64,000 nucleotides of DNA. Origin: Gymnorhina tibicen. Taxonomy: Eukaryota > Chordata > Aves > Passeriformes > Artamidae. The notes beneath the pieces are model-generated. The model was given only the letters and a program-made list of their open reading frames with translations. It had not been told where the DNA came from and did not search any database. Numbering within the stretch: the stretch's first letter is position 1; each line of letters opens with the position of its first letter. Where the stretch lies: positions 62,001 through 126,000 of the forward strand of contig VXAZ01009367.1 of assembly GCA_013399875.1 (NCBI GenBank), read 5' to 3'. Below are positions 20,816 through 35,800 of this stretch, in pieces. The position numbers and the translations under genes are program-made.

Positions 20816-23800
20816 CTGCCAACACAGCCATCCTCAGCTCCTGCTTTGCACCAGGAGATGTCCCACCAGAGCAGGGGGGCGAGGATGGAGCCTGACCACA
20901 GTCACCACCATGGCCCTTGCCAGGTAAGCGGCAGAGCTGGGGACAGCCAGGGCCACCCTGCTCCAGCAGCTGGAGGTCACTCACCCTTTCAGGTTGGTAG
21001 CGATCCGCACGTTGGTCAACTTCCAGCCCACTCCTGTAATTTAAGAGGACAACCAGTCTCTGTCCAGAGAGGCACCAGCACCAAGGGCAGGTCATTGCCC
21101 TGGGTAGAGGGCTCCAGGGCATGGGGGAAGAGAGAGGCAGGAGGGCAAGCCTGGGGCTTTTCTTCCTTTCCCAGGCTGGAGGGTGGTGACAGGCCATGGG
21201 AATAACACAGGAGATCCCCTTACCTTCCATGTCAGTCACGAGGATGTTTCCGTTTGTCCACTGGTAGACCCAATGCTGGAAGGTGCAGCATTTGAGCACA
21301 ATCTCTGAGGTGCCTCGTGCCACCAAGCTGCCATCTCTCTCGGTGACACAGTACTGCTCGCAGGGCCTGCCGAGGTCCTCCTCCATTGTGGCATAGGGGA
21401 TGTTGTTGGCCGGTCGATAAATCAGGTACAGAGGAATTATCCTGGTGGGAGTTCACAGACAATGTCAGCATGGGGAGCTCTCCCTCCTCTGCAAGTGGAG
21501 ATTCACACCACAGTCTGCAACCCTGGCTTTTGCCTTCCTCCCAATATCCCTTCCATTTGTGGGTGGGAGTAGAGTGCACTGCCCTTTGGGATGCCCCATC
21601 ACCCACAGGCAATCTTCCCACCATCCCCTGCAGTGCTCTGCCAGGGCATTAAGCCAGTGGAGCTCCAGCACATCACTTACTCAGGCACCGCTCCAAAATC
21701 AGGGATGGCTCGTGCCTCAGCAGCAAAGATCTTGCAGTACTCACGGCTGGAGTTCTGGACTTTACATTCCTGGAGGAGCAAACAGAAGAGTCAAGAATCT
21801 GTCCCATCTTGCACCAATGCCTCCCTGGGACCACTGCCAGTTGTTTCCCTGTCCTGGTGGTCAAAGGGTGATGGGAAACTCCTAAGCAGCTCCATATTGC
21901 TCAGAAGGAAGAGCTGAAGCCAAGAATGGCAAGAACATGTCCAGCCCCCTGGAACATGGCTAGAACATCCCTGGAACATGCTCTCCAGAGCATTCCAAAA
22001 GTGGAAGGAAATAGCAAAAGTGGGCACAGAGCTGGGGACTGTCTGGGGACCAACCCACATGCAGATGGGGAAGGTGGGAGGGAAAAAGGTGGATGGTGGC
22101 CCACAAGGATGCCCACCTGGATGGTGATATCATAGTTCTTCTCGATAAGGCTGTTCTCATTCTTGGTCCCAAAGACGATGAAATTGTGCACTTTGATGAC
22201 GCAGGTGTGGCCGGATTCAAAGACAGGCTCCAGGCCGTAGATGGCTCTGGCACGGCAGGCTTTGCGCAGGAAACCAGCACCCACTTCCATGTCCTCGCTC
22301 ACCACGCGCCCGAAGAGCTTATCCCCCCAATAGCCTGCATCAGCCAAACCCTTGGCAAACACCATGGGTGTCATCTCGATTTCCTCTCCAACTGGTGGGG
22401 GGAAGAGCTAGTGAGGTGGGGACAACATGGGCACGTCCTGCTTCTGCCCCAGAGCTGCCTGCCCCACTCAGCAAGGGGCAGAGTCGCAGCTCATCACACG
22501 TGGCCCTTACCTTCAATCTCTTCCCGCAGGATAAATCCTGACAACACTATAGGAGACAGAAAGCGAAGAGGTGTCAAGGTCCTGCCAGGATCCCAGTCCT
22601 GCCAGGATCCCACCTTGCCCCATGCACTTGCACAACTAGGGTAGGATGGTGGGAATCACTCATAAATTGGCACACGGAGGCAGAAGCACCTCACGGAGGT
22701 GGTGTTACGGAATGTGCCAAGGCTCCCCCGCTGCAGCCTGGCACCAAGCCCTCTCCGCAGTTGGTCACACCACCCATGGCACACCCAGGCAGCTGTGAGA
22801 AGCTGCTGAGGGCTCCTCACCTTCTGGGCTGAGCAGGAAATCTGTGGAGTCGGTCCCATACTCGTTGCTGATCACGCACCGATAGACCCCACAATCCTTC
22901 TGGGACGCCTGCACAATAGCCAAAGCTGCCTGGCCCTCATCGCCAGCACTGGAAAAAAAATGGAGCATGGCCACATCCCCATGGGGTGCAGGGGGGCACA
23001 TGGGAGCCCCGTGACAGGCACTGTGTGTGGGCACCATACTGCCCTTGGGGGGATGGGAGAAAGCTACAAAGGAAGCCATCCCAAGGGCAGCCCAGCTGCT
23101 CCCCTGGCATGTCACGGCACCAGGAGTCCTGCCCTGCGGCTTGTACTAATGGAGATGCTCATCCGCCAGGCAAGCCCTGCAAAATCTGGCCGGGATTGGG
23201 CTACAGACCGATAAAGGTACTTGCCCCTGAGTGAGGCTGGGTCAGGGCTTCACAGAGGGAAGAGGTGGGACCCTCATCCTGAGACCCACTGACTAAGCAG
23301 GCTCTGCTCTGGTCTGCTGGAAGGCAATGGCCACTCCTGCCCATCTGCCTCAGCTCAAGTATCTGCCCCAGGAGACAATTTCTGACCCTCAATCACCTCT
23401 TTCTGTCTACTCACTGTAAAGGGAGCTCAAGGGACACCAAAGGCATCAGGCAAACCCTAAATTATGTGGATGATGTTCCTACACAAACCCTCTGGGCTTG
23501 AGAACAAGTTGCTCTCCATAGTAGACCCAAAGGATACAACCAGCCACCCAGCTGTCTGAATATGCTCTCCCTGCACAAGGGCAGAGCCAAGGGATAGAGA
23601 GGGCATAGCCAGAGCTGCTTTCTCCCAGCAGTGGTTGCATGGAAGACGCTCCCAGCATGGCTGCCACCCTCACACGGATCCTTTGGGGTCCCAGTTTTGC
23701 CGCTCACATCCAGCTCTTGATTTCTGTGATGGGCATAACACCTCCTCTGCCCTCCCCAAGGTTTGGGTACCCAAAGCAGACACTCCAGATGGAGCATCAA

Positions 23801-26800
23801 TAGGATCAATTTGGCAATAATTCCCCATCTGGGCGACCCTTCCCTCCGTGGGCATTGAGATGATGAAGTTCACAATGTACTGTGCCATGCACTGAGCTTC
23901 CCATGCTGCCTTAGCAAGAGAGGCACCTTCACCCTGGTCAAGGCGAGGAGCGGGATGTGACAGGTGACAACAAGGACTGTGCTGCCGTGGAGCCGACAGG
24001 TTACCTCCTTTGGGCTTCAGCTACAGGGATCTCGTCCTTGTACCACGTCAGCTTAGAGTCGCTCAATATATTGAAGAACTGGCACCAAAGTTTCAGGTTT
24101 CCTGATGCATCGGAAAATTGTTCTGCCCTGATCTTACGGACCACCTGTGGAGCTAAGGACAGGGTGCAAAGAGATGGGTGGTGAGACACAGAGTGCTGGC
24201 CGCAGCTCTGGGGACAGGCCAGCCTTACGCCCACGCTGCTGCTCAGGGCTTTGGGTAGCACGTGTATGTCAGCACAGCCTGGTGTAACACTGCCTTCCCA
24301 GGGAAGGTCCCAGAGCTCCACTGGGATAAATAGGTTGGGATACAAATGGTACAAATTCTTATTCAACAGTGCAGCACTGCAATACCCAGTGAGGCCTGGC
24401 CAGAGGAAATACAGAAAAACACTATGGAATATTGGAGGAAACATTCATCTACTGAAGTAGGGATTTATTAAGGTTACCCTTACTTTGCAAGAGTCCTGAC
24501 TCCCATGAGAGTATCACCTAGTTCCTTCAACCCCAGGATTATGCCTTTTTACAGTCAATGCCACGAGGAATCAAATTAGCATTGACCACAGACGTGGAAG
24601 AGGAGTGTGCACCCTGTGATGCCCACTGAATTGTGGAATCATGGTTCGGGTTCAAAGGAACTTTAAAGACCATCTCGTTCCAACCCTCTTGCCATGAGGA
24701 GGGACACTTTCCACTCGACCAGGTAGCTCAGGATCCCCTACCAGCATCAGGCTTGATGAGGACCAGAACACAGAGAGCAAAACCAAGAGGATTCTGTGAT
24801 CCCTTGGGCTGGGGAAGCCCAGGCTTTGGAGACAGCCAGCGTCAGAGCTGCTGCCTCTTGCATTCCTCATCCCTCCCTGCACTGGGGCAGAAGTCTTGGG
24901 GGAGACTTTTGGCTTTCACATAGCCAAAGGCTGATGCTGAAAACCCTGCAAATGCACCAAACTCATGCGGCCCCAGCTGACTATCACTGGCTCGCTCCCT
25001 TTGTAGGCAACAAGGGAATGTGCTTCATGGGGATTCTCTCTTCCCTCACCTTTAAATGGGTTATTTGTTTTCTGGGACTCAGCTGGCTGTGCTTCTGGCT
25101 TAGCATCTCCAGGGACCTCTTGGTCACCACTGGTGTCACCTGCAGGCTCCTCATACAGCTTAGGAACCTCCAATGTGGCCATCTGCCTCATGAGGGTTGG
25201 AGAGCACTGCTCTGAGGGAGAGGATGGAGTCGGGGCAGGAGAATGCAAAAGGGATGCATTCTTCCTGGATTGCCGTGGTGAAACAGTCGGACTTCTTGTG
25301 TGCCCCAGGCTCTCCAGGGTTGCCTCCTCTTCCACCCCCACCTGTTTGGGTTTTGGCAGGTATATTTTGCGTCGGGCCCCCAAAGCGAGCTCTTCTGGTG
25401 TGGCACAAGGTAGCACTGCCAAAGGGTCAGCAGGGCTCTCTTCAGAGCTCACTGGAGGCAAATCAGAAAGATGAGGTGCCACTCCTGCTGTGGGCATGCT
25501 GCCCACCACAATGGAGGGCACTGAGAGTGGAGGCGGCCCCTCAGCCTCAGGAGCCCCCCAGGTGCGCCTCTTTGGTGGCACAGGCCTGCAAGCCAGCATC
25601 TCCTTGCTGGTAACAAATTCCTCGTTAATCATGCCTGTGATCCGTCTGGATGTCCTGGGGGTGAGAGGCAAGTTCTCCGCTGTCTGGAAGAGCTGGTTGT
25701 TTTGTACTTTTTCCAAAACTTTCCTTGAGGTGCGAGGGCTAAGGCCAGCAATGCCTATCTCTGGGATCATGCCTTCCTCTGCATTTGGCTGCTCCTTTTC
25801 CCCTGAGTCAGTGTCTCCTTTTGTGGCATCCTTACTGCTATCTGACATTTTTAGAAGTAGTAGCAAGTAGTTCTTCAAGGAGGAAACCAGGTTTTTGTGC
25901 TGCATTTTCTCCTCCAAAGACATCTCCTGAGATCTCTCAGAGCCAGGCACAACCAGCGATACCTGTGGCTGAACCTCAGAGACTCCTTCCTGAGTCCCTG
26001 AAGATGCTGCTGGTTCCTGGCATGGAGCTGTGGCTGTCAGGAGTCCTCCCTCCTTCCCCTGAGGTCCCATGGGCACTGGTTTCGCATTCTCCTCCTCTAA
26101 CGTGATGGCTGAAGACACCTCCCGTGGGGCAGATCCACCTGTTGTGATTTCTGTTTCTCCACTCGCAAGAGGCAGCAGCTGGGCTTCAGATGGGACCTCT
26201 CCTGCAGTGGCCTCCATCCCTGGGGTGCCATGAGCTACCAGCAGTGCCTCCCGAGCCGCCAATGGCCTCACTGCAGGAGCAGGAAGCAGCTCTTCCTTGG
26301 CAAGAGGAACTGAAGCAGGAGCTGCCATTTCAGTGTTCTGATGGCCCAAAGGTGTCCCTCCTGCCTCCCTGTGCATAGCCCCAGGACACGGCTCTGCTGC
26401 ATCACTTCCTCCTGTCCTCACACCAGGATGGCTCCCAGACAAGTCTGCTCCTGCCTCTTTGCTCTTCCCATCCTTGACTGTCTGACATGGGATTTGTTCA
26501 AGAGGAGGGTTTTCTCCAGGTTCTGGAGGACTCAAATTTTTTAGCAATGACTCTTCCCCACCTTGGCTTTTGTTCTCTTGATTTAACAGTCCTTGCTGAG
26601 TCTCTCTGCCCTCAAGAGCATGGGAATGTCTTTCTGCCTGTTTCCTGGGGGGTGGGTGCTTCTTGCCAGACTGTACATGGTCTGGAGAAGGTGCTGGTGG
26701 CTTTGGTGGCTCCTGAGACCTAAACCGAGGATTTGTCCTTTTCACAGCCCCCCTGGTCTCCTGGCAAACAGGCACTTCTTTCCTGACCTCCTCTAGCTTA

Positions 26801-29800
26801 CTGGCTTGCTGACTGGTCTCTTTGGTTGGACTGGACACTGGATGCTTTAGCTCACCAGGAGACTGTCCCACTCTTGCTGCAACCTAGTTTAAAAAAAAAA
26901 AAAAAGAAATTAGCATCATGTTACTGCCTGGGTCTGCGCAGTCATACTTGTGGTCTACCTGTACCATACGGCACTGCCCAACTTCTTCTTGAATCATGAG
27001 AATTACCCTGATACCAGTGTTACTCTGTCATCCAGGGTCTTCTGGCTTCACCATCATCCCACAGGCGTGGGTCCCACCTGCACAAAATGTCAGGCTGCAC
27101 AAAATGTTTCTTCTTTTAATCAGCTCCAGCCCTTCTGCATTTCAACACCCTTGCTGTGCACAGAGGCAAGAGATCTACCTTTCTAAATAATTCAGTGGCT
27201 TTTAATCCAGTATCCTCTGACTCAGCGCCTTCCCAAGGAGCAAAACTTTCCCATTTTCACCAGCCATTGCTGAGACCTTGTATAATTCCCTCTGTGTTTT
27301 CAAAGACTCGGTGCTCCCCTATCTCCACTGTGAGATGGGGCAGTCGGCATGTCACACACTATCAGGATGAGGCTGCCCAAATGATTTACAGCGAAACTGT
27401 ACACCCTGACGTTATCAGCACTATTCAACCATTCTGTTTCTCTGACGTTTGGGAAGCTCAAATGTTTCCGACTGCAGCTGCACCCAGCAGACGTGTCAGC
27501 AAGCTGCCTGCTGCGATGGCCAAGCTTTATCTGAGGAGAGCTGCCGAAATCCTCCAGCCAAGGGGCACGGTCTATTTTTGTAGGGGAGGCAGCAATACCG
27601 TGGTACACGCTCTGCCCGGCTGATGCTCTGTGAGTATCACCAGGACAATGGCACGGGGACAGGGCATGCACACAATGGGTCCCCCTTCCACCCTGGAGGA
27701 TCTGCTGCTAAGGATTTTCTCCTGAGGTCCCTGACTCGAGTTTTAAGCCCCCCAGAATGAAGGCCATGGGAAAGGAGGGCTGTGGCACTTAGACCTCTAT
27801 TCGTGCTGCTTTTGCTTCATTTGGTAGCTTGGGGAAAAGAGGAAAGGTAAGACCAGTCTCTCAGCAAGCCCCTCCCCAAGCAAATAAAGGAAACATAGAA
27901 TGGTTTGTGTTCGATGGGACCTTAAACCCCATCTCATTCCAATCCCTGCCATGGGTAGGGACAACTTCCACTTGACCAGGTTGCTCCAAGCCCTGTCCAA
28001 CCTGGCCTGGAACACTTCCAGGGATGGGGCAGCCACAGCTTCTCTGGGCAACCTGTGCCAGGGCCTCACCACCCTCTCAGCCAAGAATTTCTTCCCAACG
28101 TCCCATCTGACCCTGTCCTCTGACAGCAGAAAGCCATTCCCCCTAGTCCTGTTACTCCAGGCCCTTGTCCAAACTACCTCTCCAATTGTTAAGGCAACAC
28201 GAGTATTGAAGGGCTGGGGTGGGGGAAGCACCATTAGAGGTCATTCCTACCCACAAAATTCAAGAAGTATAATAAAATCATCGGTTTAAAACTGAGACAA
28301 GAGTGATCAAGTGGTTTCTTCTCTGCTCTTGTAGAGGAGGATGTTCAGAGCCTGGCTACAGTCTGGCATTTTGCTACAGATAAATCCAGCTCGGAAGAGA
28401 AGTCCTGAGCATAAGGCCCAGCTATGCCCCAAGGCTAGGAAAACACTCATGCTATGACCTTTCTTGTTTAAGAGAAAGAATAAAAAAGAAAAAGACAAGT
28501 AACCCCTGTCCTGGGGGGTGAAAATATCCTGAAACATGCCTGGAATCGGCTTTAAACGCCTTAAACCAGATTATTTGCTCTCACAAAAGCTTGAGGACGC
28601 TCCCCAGCAGCACCAACAAGCTGAAGCATTCAAATTCAAATCAGAAGCATTCCCTTTTGTCTCCTCAAAGGCACACCAGCTGACAAGTCACAGGTTTCCC
28701 TCTGTGAGTGGGGTTTTTAAAGAGAAAAAAACCTTGATGCATGTCAAAGGCTCAGGGATGACAGCCCAAGCCTGGCTACTGCACACCAGCATTTTTCCAT
28801 CGTTTTTGAGAGCGAGGGGTGTTAAAATGAGCAGATGGGAGAAACAAATGGCTTTGCCATGGGCTGGCCTGAACAGCAATAATTTCTGCAGCAGTATGAG
28901 ATGCTGGTGGGTTAGGTTGAAGACGAGTTCATGGCGCTGTGCGGAAGCCAGGCCAGAACCCAGGTGCGCACTGCCTAACACAGCAGGTTCCCACCAGCAA
29001 AGCTGCACTCACCCTGCACTCACTCACCCTGCACTCACTCACTCATGGCTAAAGAAATTTAAAAGAGGAAGAAAGCATTTTTTTTTCCACTGGAGCACCC
29101 ATCAGTCCCTTATGCATTGTGAATTTTTCCACATTCTGAAATATGTGCATTATCTGCCAAGCGAGAGGTGCTGTACCTGGAGCCTTGTCTGTACCAAAAG
29201 TGTGCACCTACCACAGCCCAAACTCCAAATCCTGACAGCACCTGGAAACTGGACTCAGAGAACCTTTTATGACAGAAAGGCTCATTACAGAAAAATGAGG
29301 AAAAAATAGTCTGGTAGCTTCCAGTCTAATATTTTCATGGCAAATACTTCAGGTTAGGCGACAAAAATAGCAGTTGACTAAAAGATGCTCTGAGGGTCAG
29401 GAGCAGGTGCTGTGCCCTGGCGCTTCATCACCACCACCATGAGTCTCCCAGCAGAGTTTTTCCAACAGGGATGAGCCAAAAAAATAGTTCAGAACCTACT
29501 GTATACACGTTGCACTGTAAACAAAACTCGAGGCCTTGAGGGTGCAGCTCATATGGGACCTAGCACCCTGTACTCATCTGCATGGGGGGCTCGTTAACTG
29601 AAGCTCCCTTGCTAAACTGAACAGATGCCATCAGAGGCACCCACTCCCAGCTATAAATATCCATTCAGTGCTCCCTGCCGACCTGATCCGAAAACATTTC
29701 GCATGAGGTCAGCCTGCCAATTAAACTGGAGAGCCCCAGGCCACCGAGACCAGCTGCTCTAACGGCCCCGACTTACATCTCTCACCACCTCAGCTGACAT

Positions 29801-32800
29801 TTGTTTGGAGATGGGGTGGAAAATCTGCTGTCTGGGCTCACAAAACCCAGAAAGCCCTGCTCCTGGGTGCTTTCGCCAGTGGAGACCTGCGGAGCCTCCG
29901 CAGCAGATCCCGTGGGGTACGGGCAGCCTACCAGGCCCAGTGCCACAATACAAATGAGCAGCACAGATTATTTTCTTGTTGCCACTCCTGTGCTGGCTGT
30001 TGTCTCTCCTAGTTACCTCTTTGTTTCCCTCCAACTTCTGTTCTTGCTGCTGGCCTCTCTGGCCCTCGGACAGCACAGGTCTTGCCTCCAACACCTCAGA
30101 GGATAATGGAGCATCCTCTGTCTGTCTACTGACTGCCACAGGCCGCAGGGCAGCCTCACTCCCGGCCTTGTCTTTGGCTCCCACCTCCTCCTTCCCTGCC
30201 GCTGGCTTCACTTGCTTATCAAAATACATGTCCTTTAAAGAGAAGTACACATCATCATTGGTTTTAGTGTCCTTTTTCACAGCCTTCCCAGGCTCTTTGA
30301 GTTTTGGACTGGTTTCCACTTCTTGATCACTTGTTGCCCTCAAACGTGCATTCCTGCGTAAGGGGACAGGAGGAGCAAACCTGGGATTTGAAGACGGATT
30401 GGCCCTGTCTCTCCCACTTTCTTCTCGCTTAGAAACTTCCTGCATTGCTGCTGAAGGAGCTTCCACCTTCTTTTTCTTTTTAGCTGCAGAGTCTTTCGCC
30501 CCTGCCTTAGTCGCCAGGTCCTCCACGGTCTCATAGATGTATGTGAGAAAGTTATTCCCATCCTCCTCCCCACTTTCCAAAGTGGCATCTCCATTGGTGG
30601 TCACCTCTGCTTTCAGAGGTGCCACCAGTTTGTTTGGGAAGCCTGGCACCGCATTAAGTGGCTGCTCCTTTGTCTCCGCAATATCTTTGTGTAACCCGGA
30701 CGGTGAATCCGCAACGTGCACTTTTGCTGCATCTTCCTTCTCCCATGAAGAGTCTCCTGACTGGAAATTCTGATCTCTAGCCAGCCTCCGCTTCCTCTGG
30801 AGCCGTTCAGGGCTCATTCCTTGCAACTTCTCCACTTCCACATTTTCTTTTCCTCGTTTCTTGCCCTGTTCTATCTCTTGCAGCTTTTCTTCAGCTTTTC
30901 TCTTGATTTTGTCAAACCACTTCTGATGGATTTTGAACTCTGTCATGGTTCCCACTTCCAGCACACCGGAGCAGGACACGATGCCTTTGTTATTTCTAGC
31001 TGAGGCCTGGTAAATGCCTGCATCCTCTTCTCGGCACCTGGAAATCAAAAGCTGTGTGTGAGACCTACCCATCCTCCCCAGGATGCCCACTGGACACAGA
31101 AGCATGCACGGTCTCCCACTTCTTGCTCCAGAGAGTCCAGAAGATGTGGCCCATGAGGTGCCCACAGAACATCTGGAGGCCTTGGGCTGGCCTCCCTCCC
31201 TGGCTCTGCCTGCTCTACGCACTAACAGACAAGCAAGTTTGATGTTAAATTTGTTCTAGCTCCACCCTGGGCTGTAACTCTGGTACGAGGGCTGTGATGG
31301 AGAAGGAACAGGCAGCACCAGGCTTCCCAGCTGTTCTTGGTCACAGTCCTCTGCAGGGTCTTTTCCTCTCTACACAGCCCACACGACATTCCTGTTCTTC
31401 CTCTACCCTACCGCATTACCAAATGTCACACCACACCAAATGGGTTCTTCCCACCCCATGTCACAGGCACCAGCACAAGCACCCGCCTGCGTCCCTGCTG
31501 TCACCCCTTGAGGACACCTGACCCATGGAGATGCCTCCTCCTGCAAGAGGTGAGCCAGCCTCTGATGGACACCTGGAGCACAGCTGGGGGAGCAGAAAAA
31601 CTCAAGCTAGAAGCACAAGGATGGCAGGACTATCAGCAACACTGATATTCTGCATTTTCAGTCAGTGCCTGACATCCCAAATCCAGGACTCAAGGTACGA
31701 CAGGTCTCTGCCTGCTGGGGACAAGGTGTGCCTGGCTCTCCAGAAATACAATCCTCGCTCAAAGTTAAAAGAAGCTGGTAGCCAGGGCTGGATAAAGGAG
31801 ACTCTTAGATTCATTAGTCAGGGCCAAAGCAGCCCTTTCCATGGTGACAGCTAGGAAAGGCCCACCTGGGCCACGGCTGCAGCCCTTTCCTTGCTGAGGA
31901 CACTCCTACTGTTTCTACCTGATTCCCTGGACCATCATCTTGGAGGTAGATAGTGCTTTCCCCTTGCTCAGCTTTGTCATCCCTAATGCTCAGCATTGGA
32001 AGGCTCCAGAAGGGGGGATTTCTCCTTCCCTTCCTCTTGCTTCCAGGATGGCAGCTATCCCTGGATGCAGTAATGGATCTCATACCAGTGTGACTGGGGA
32101 GCCACAACTGGAGGGGAAGGGCCAGCTGTGAACTCACCATGGGGAGCAGAAGGGGCCAGCCAAGTGCTGTGGTGACATCACTGTTGACAGCTTATCCAGC
32201 CACTGAGAACACACTCAGAGCTCCCATCACCAAACCCAGCCACTCTCCAGCTCCTTTACTCACTTGTAGAGCTGCAGGGTGTGGCGGTTTCCATGACGGA
32301 ATATCTCGTACTTGGGTAAGCCACAATAGCGATCCATCTCCTCATCATCCTTGTACCACGTCACCTCCGGCTGTGGATACCCTGGGGAGGACATGGAGGG
32401 TATATCAGAGAGTGAAACATTCCACACAGGAGCACAGCCAGTATGGTATCAGCAGCAAAACAACCCAGCACACCAGGATAGATGCTATTCTGGGCTCACC
32501 ACATTCCTAAATTGCACAACAGAAACAGTGGAAACTTAATGGGCTTATCTCAGACTTTTATCACTCCTAGGAAAAGGGCTATTTTTGATAAAAAAATCCC
32601 AGCACTTCATTCCTGAACAGAGAGGAGTGGATCACACGCTTGTCTCCTGTAACACTGGCTGGGAGAAGGTGAGCATGCCGTCACTTTTATGTGAAGAGGG
32701 ATGTTTTGATGAGGCCAAGGCTATGGTTGGAGAAGAGGCACTCGCCCCTCCATGGAGCTCTCAGCATTTCGCACAGTGTCACAGCCTGTAAGCTGATCCG

Positions 32801-35800
32801 AAACTTTCCATTGAACAGAAACAACCTTGATTGCATCACAGTCAGCTCGGTGTCCTACAAATGTCACTTGACAACAGATGTCACCTGCCTTTTCAGTAGA
32901 ATGACATCATGATGTGTGTGACTGGCTGGCTGGCAGGCTGGGCATGCAGCCATTTACCCCACCACTGGCAGAGGTGTTGAATTAGCATGGAGGTCCCCCA
33001 CGGACCAGTGCTAGCCACAGCCTTCCCTGCTCCCTGACAGCAGCTCTAGCTCAGATTAAGAGCAGTTTTCATGAAAGAACTGCTCAAGCCAGCAGCCAGC
33101 AGGGGTTCCTGCACCTCACTCAGGGCTCACCACCCAGCCAAGCCGACCCTCAGGGTATGGGATGAAAGTTTCAATGATCACATCATGCTTTGGCTATAGT
33201 TGATATGCTCAGCAGCTGTTTGAAGCCCCAATGCAGACACCTGAAGCTTATCTGCTGCAAATGTCCCTGTAGGCTTTCTGTGTGGCCAAAGGAAGGAGTC
33301 CGGCACGCTCCTCAACTCCACCTGACCCCAAGGATCACCCACAGCACCCCGGAATGTAGCAAGGGTCAGCTTCCATGGACATCCCAGGCATGGGGCCAAT
33401 GAGGGCTTTCCAGGAGTATCCAAAGTGTCCCAACCCAATGGCTCTGGAGTAATGAGAAGGCAGGGACAAGGTGCTCTCTGGATAGTTTCCAGATACCAAG
33501 CCACAGGTTTCAAGGCTAACCGGGACCTCAAATCTCCTCCTTGCACCAGCCAAAGATGTTGTCAGTCCATAGCAATGCGTGACCTCAGCTTACTCCTGCT
33601 CTCATGAAGGTTCTAGAGCAGGACTGAGAGTCCAGAAGCAGACTCATCAGCAGGAATTCACCCAGGTTTTGCCTTTGCCCAGAAAAGCAGCATATGCTAA
33701 CTCTCCTGTACTGCTTTGGCTCCCCTGCTCCCACCCTTTGCTTGTGGTGGCTCTTCAGTGTCCTTTGGCTCCTCAAGGGATTTAGTCCACTGGGACCAGA
33801 CAGGGCTGGGAAAATAAGTCTCAGAAGCTTTTCTTTCCTGTTCTCCTCTATGAGCAGCATCCATCCCCATAGCACAGACACCTCACAGACTGGATTTTAC
33901 TCTGTTCTTCTTCCCTCTCTAAGGTCTCTTAGTCTACCCTGTCCCAGCATCCCCCCTCTCCACCCTCTCTATCCCTACATCTCCCACATGCTTTGCTGCT
34001 TCAACTCCCTCCCACTGCTGCCATCAGCAGTTTTGGCTTTCTGTTGGGTAGTGCCTTGTTTCTCCTCTTCTGCAGGAAGCCAAGCCATGACCTTCTCCCA
34101 ACACCCTTCCTGCAAGGCTTTCTGTCCTCCCCCTCTGCCCCACTCTTGTCACGGCCTGTTCCTCGCTGTTGCTCTGACCTCCCAAACAGGTTTCTAGAGA
34201 CATGCAAAGCCCTCAGGTACTTGTGGCTGAAGAAAATGAGCCCTAAACTGGGAACTGAAGAAAGCCATGAGAGTACCCCAGTGATGGGATCATCAGGGAT
34301 TGATGCTTCTGCTTATATTTTTCATAAAATATTAACTATTGCCTGTACTTGGCAGCAGGATCCTGGGCTGAATGAGCCCGTGGTGAATTCTTTCTGCTCC
34401 AGGGATGATTTCCATGCACAGCTCACACTGTGCCCAGAGCAATCCCTTCCCAAGGGCTGTTCTGCAAGAAAGACCTTCAGGAGGCCCCCATGGTCCATCC
34501 TGCAGGGAGCTGGCAGGTAGATTTTCCTGACACCCTAAGAAACAGCAATCACAGCCCTTCATTCTGGGAACTGCCAGTGGATAGTTTCCAAGAAGCCCTG
34601 TGATGTCCCCCCGTGGCCTCCACAGCTGATTTCCATTCCCAGCTGACATCTGCCAGAAAGAGCTGCAATTTCCATAGCTGTGCAGTGCCTCAAGGAAAGG
34701 CTTTTCCTCCTGCTACGCTTAAACTCCCTTTGACCTGTAGCACTTCTGTCCTTGAGGCTGCCTGCTCCCTCTAAGGAGCTACCGCCATGCTAGCCCAGTG
34801 CCAGGACCTGCTCCTGCTGCATGCACCAGCCTGCAGTCAAAGGGAGCTACAGGCAAGTGCTGGCTGGAAGTCTGCAGGCATGCGGATGTTAAAAGGCTTC
34901 CTACCTCCCACACAGGGACAGTGGCCCCAGCTGCCTGACCAAACACCATCCATCCCTCCCCAGGGGTTGTAATCAGAGCCAAGCAGGGGATGGAAAGACG
35001 CCTGTACAGGGACAAGTCTCCCTGGCATGGGGAGGGGAGCTGCTTGCTGATGCTGCTGACATCCATCTTCGGGCTGCTGAGTGAATAAATTCCTCTGCCC
35101 AGTGGGGAAAGAGGGGTCAGGCATCACTCCCGGCACATCCCCTGCAGGCACAGCATCTGCAGCTTGTCCAGTGGCATGAAGTGGAACTGAGGGCTCCATC
35201 TGTGGGCACTGCCGTGCTGCAGGCACTGGATGCCCACCCTCAGCATGAGACACCCTGAGCAGCCACACGTCCTTGTGAAACTCTCCACTGCTGCAGCCCC
35301 CTTGTGCAGCTGGTGCTGAGAGGGATTTACTGGCAGCTGGGCCCCTGCAGCCCCCAGCCAGAGCCCCGCAGCTGCAGACAGAGTGGTGCTGGGCGCTCCT
35401 GGGAAGAAGGCAGGCATCCACTCCGCATCTTTGCGCCCAGCAAAAGCTTTTTGGGAAGTGTGTCTCCCAGAAGCATTGCTCCAGCGTGATGGCCAGCCAC
35501 CACAGGATCCTGGAGAATTTTCAGAGCAAGGATTTTTTTTTCATGGAGACTGCCAGGTTTAGATCAAACATTTTTTCTGAAAGGTGTTAAAATCTGAGAA
35601 GTCTTCAAAGCTTGGTGACTGTATCCAAAACAGTTCTTAAAATATCTATCCAAAACAGTTCTTAATATACCTATCCAAAATCACCCAGAGAAACTCTGTT
35701 TCAAGTCACTTTCTTCTTTTTTTATTTTTTGGGGTCAGGGAAGGACAGGGAGTTAGTCTTCTGAAACTTGGGAAGGTGGTAAGAGTTTAGAACCATTAAA

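Larger units (their letters stand above)
26884..30016 (-). other. ALPK3: ALPK3 intron 4
   Basis: Holds a CR1 fragment (27893-28175), a short CTCACTCACC-type tandem repeat (29004-29045) and a 257-codon chance-looking frame on the + strand. No other gene is supported. Confidence 0.7.

Noticed and set aside
29759..30016. Continuation of the ALPK3 exon 4 open frame
   Set aside because: Past the chosen GAG|gtaact donor the translation loses similarity to ALPK3 and would break phase with exon 5.
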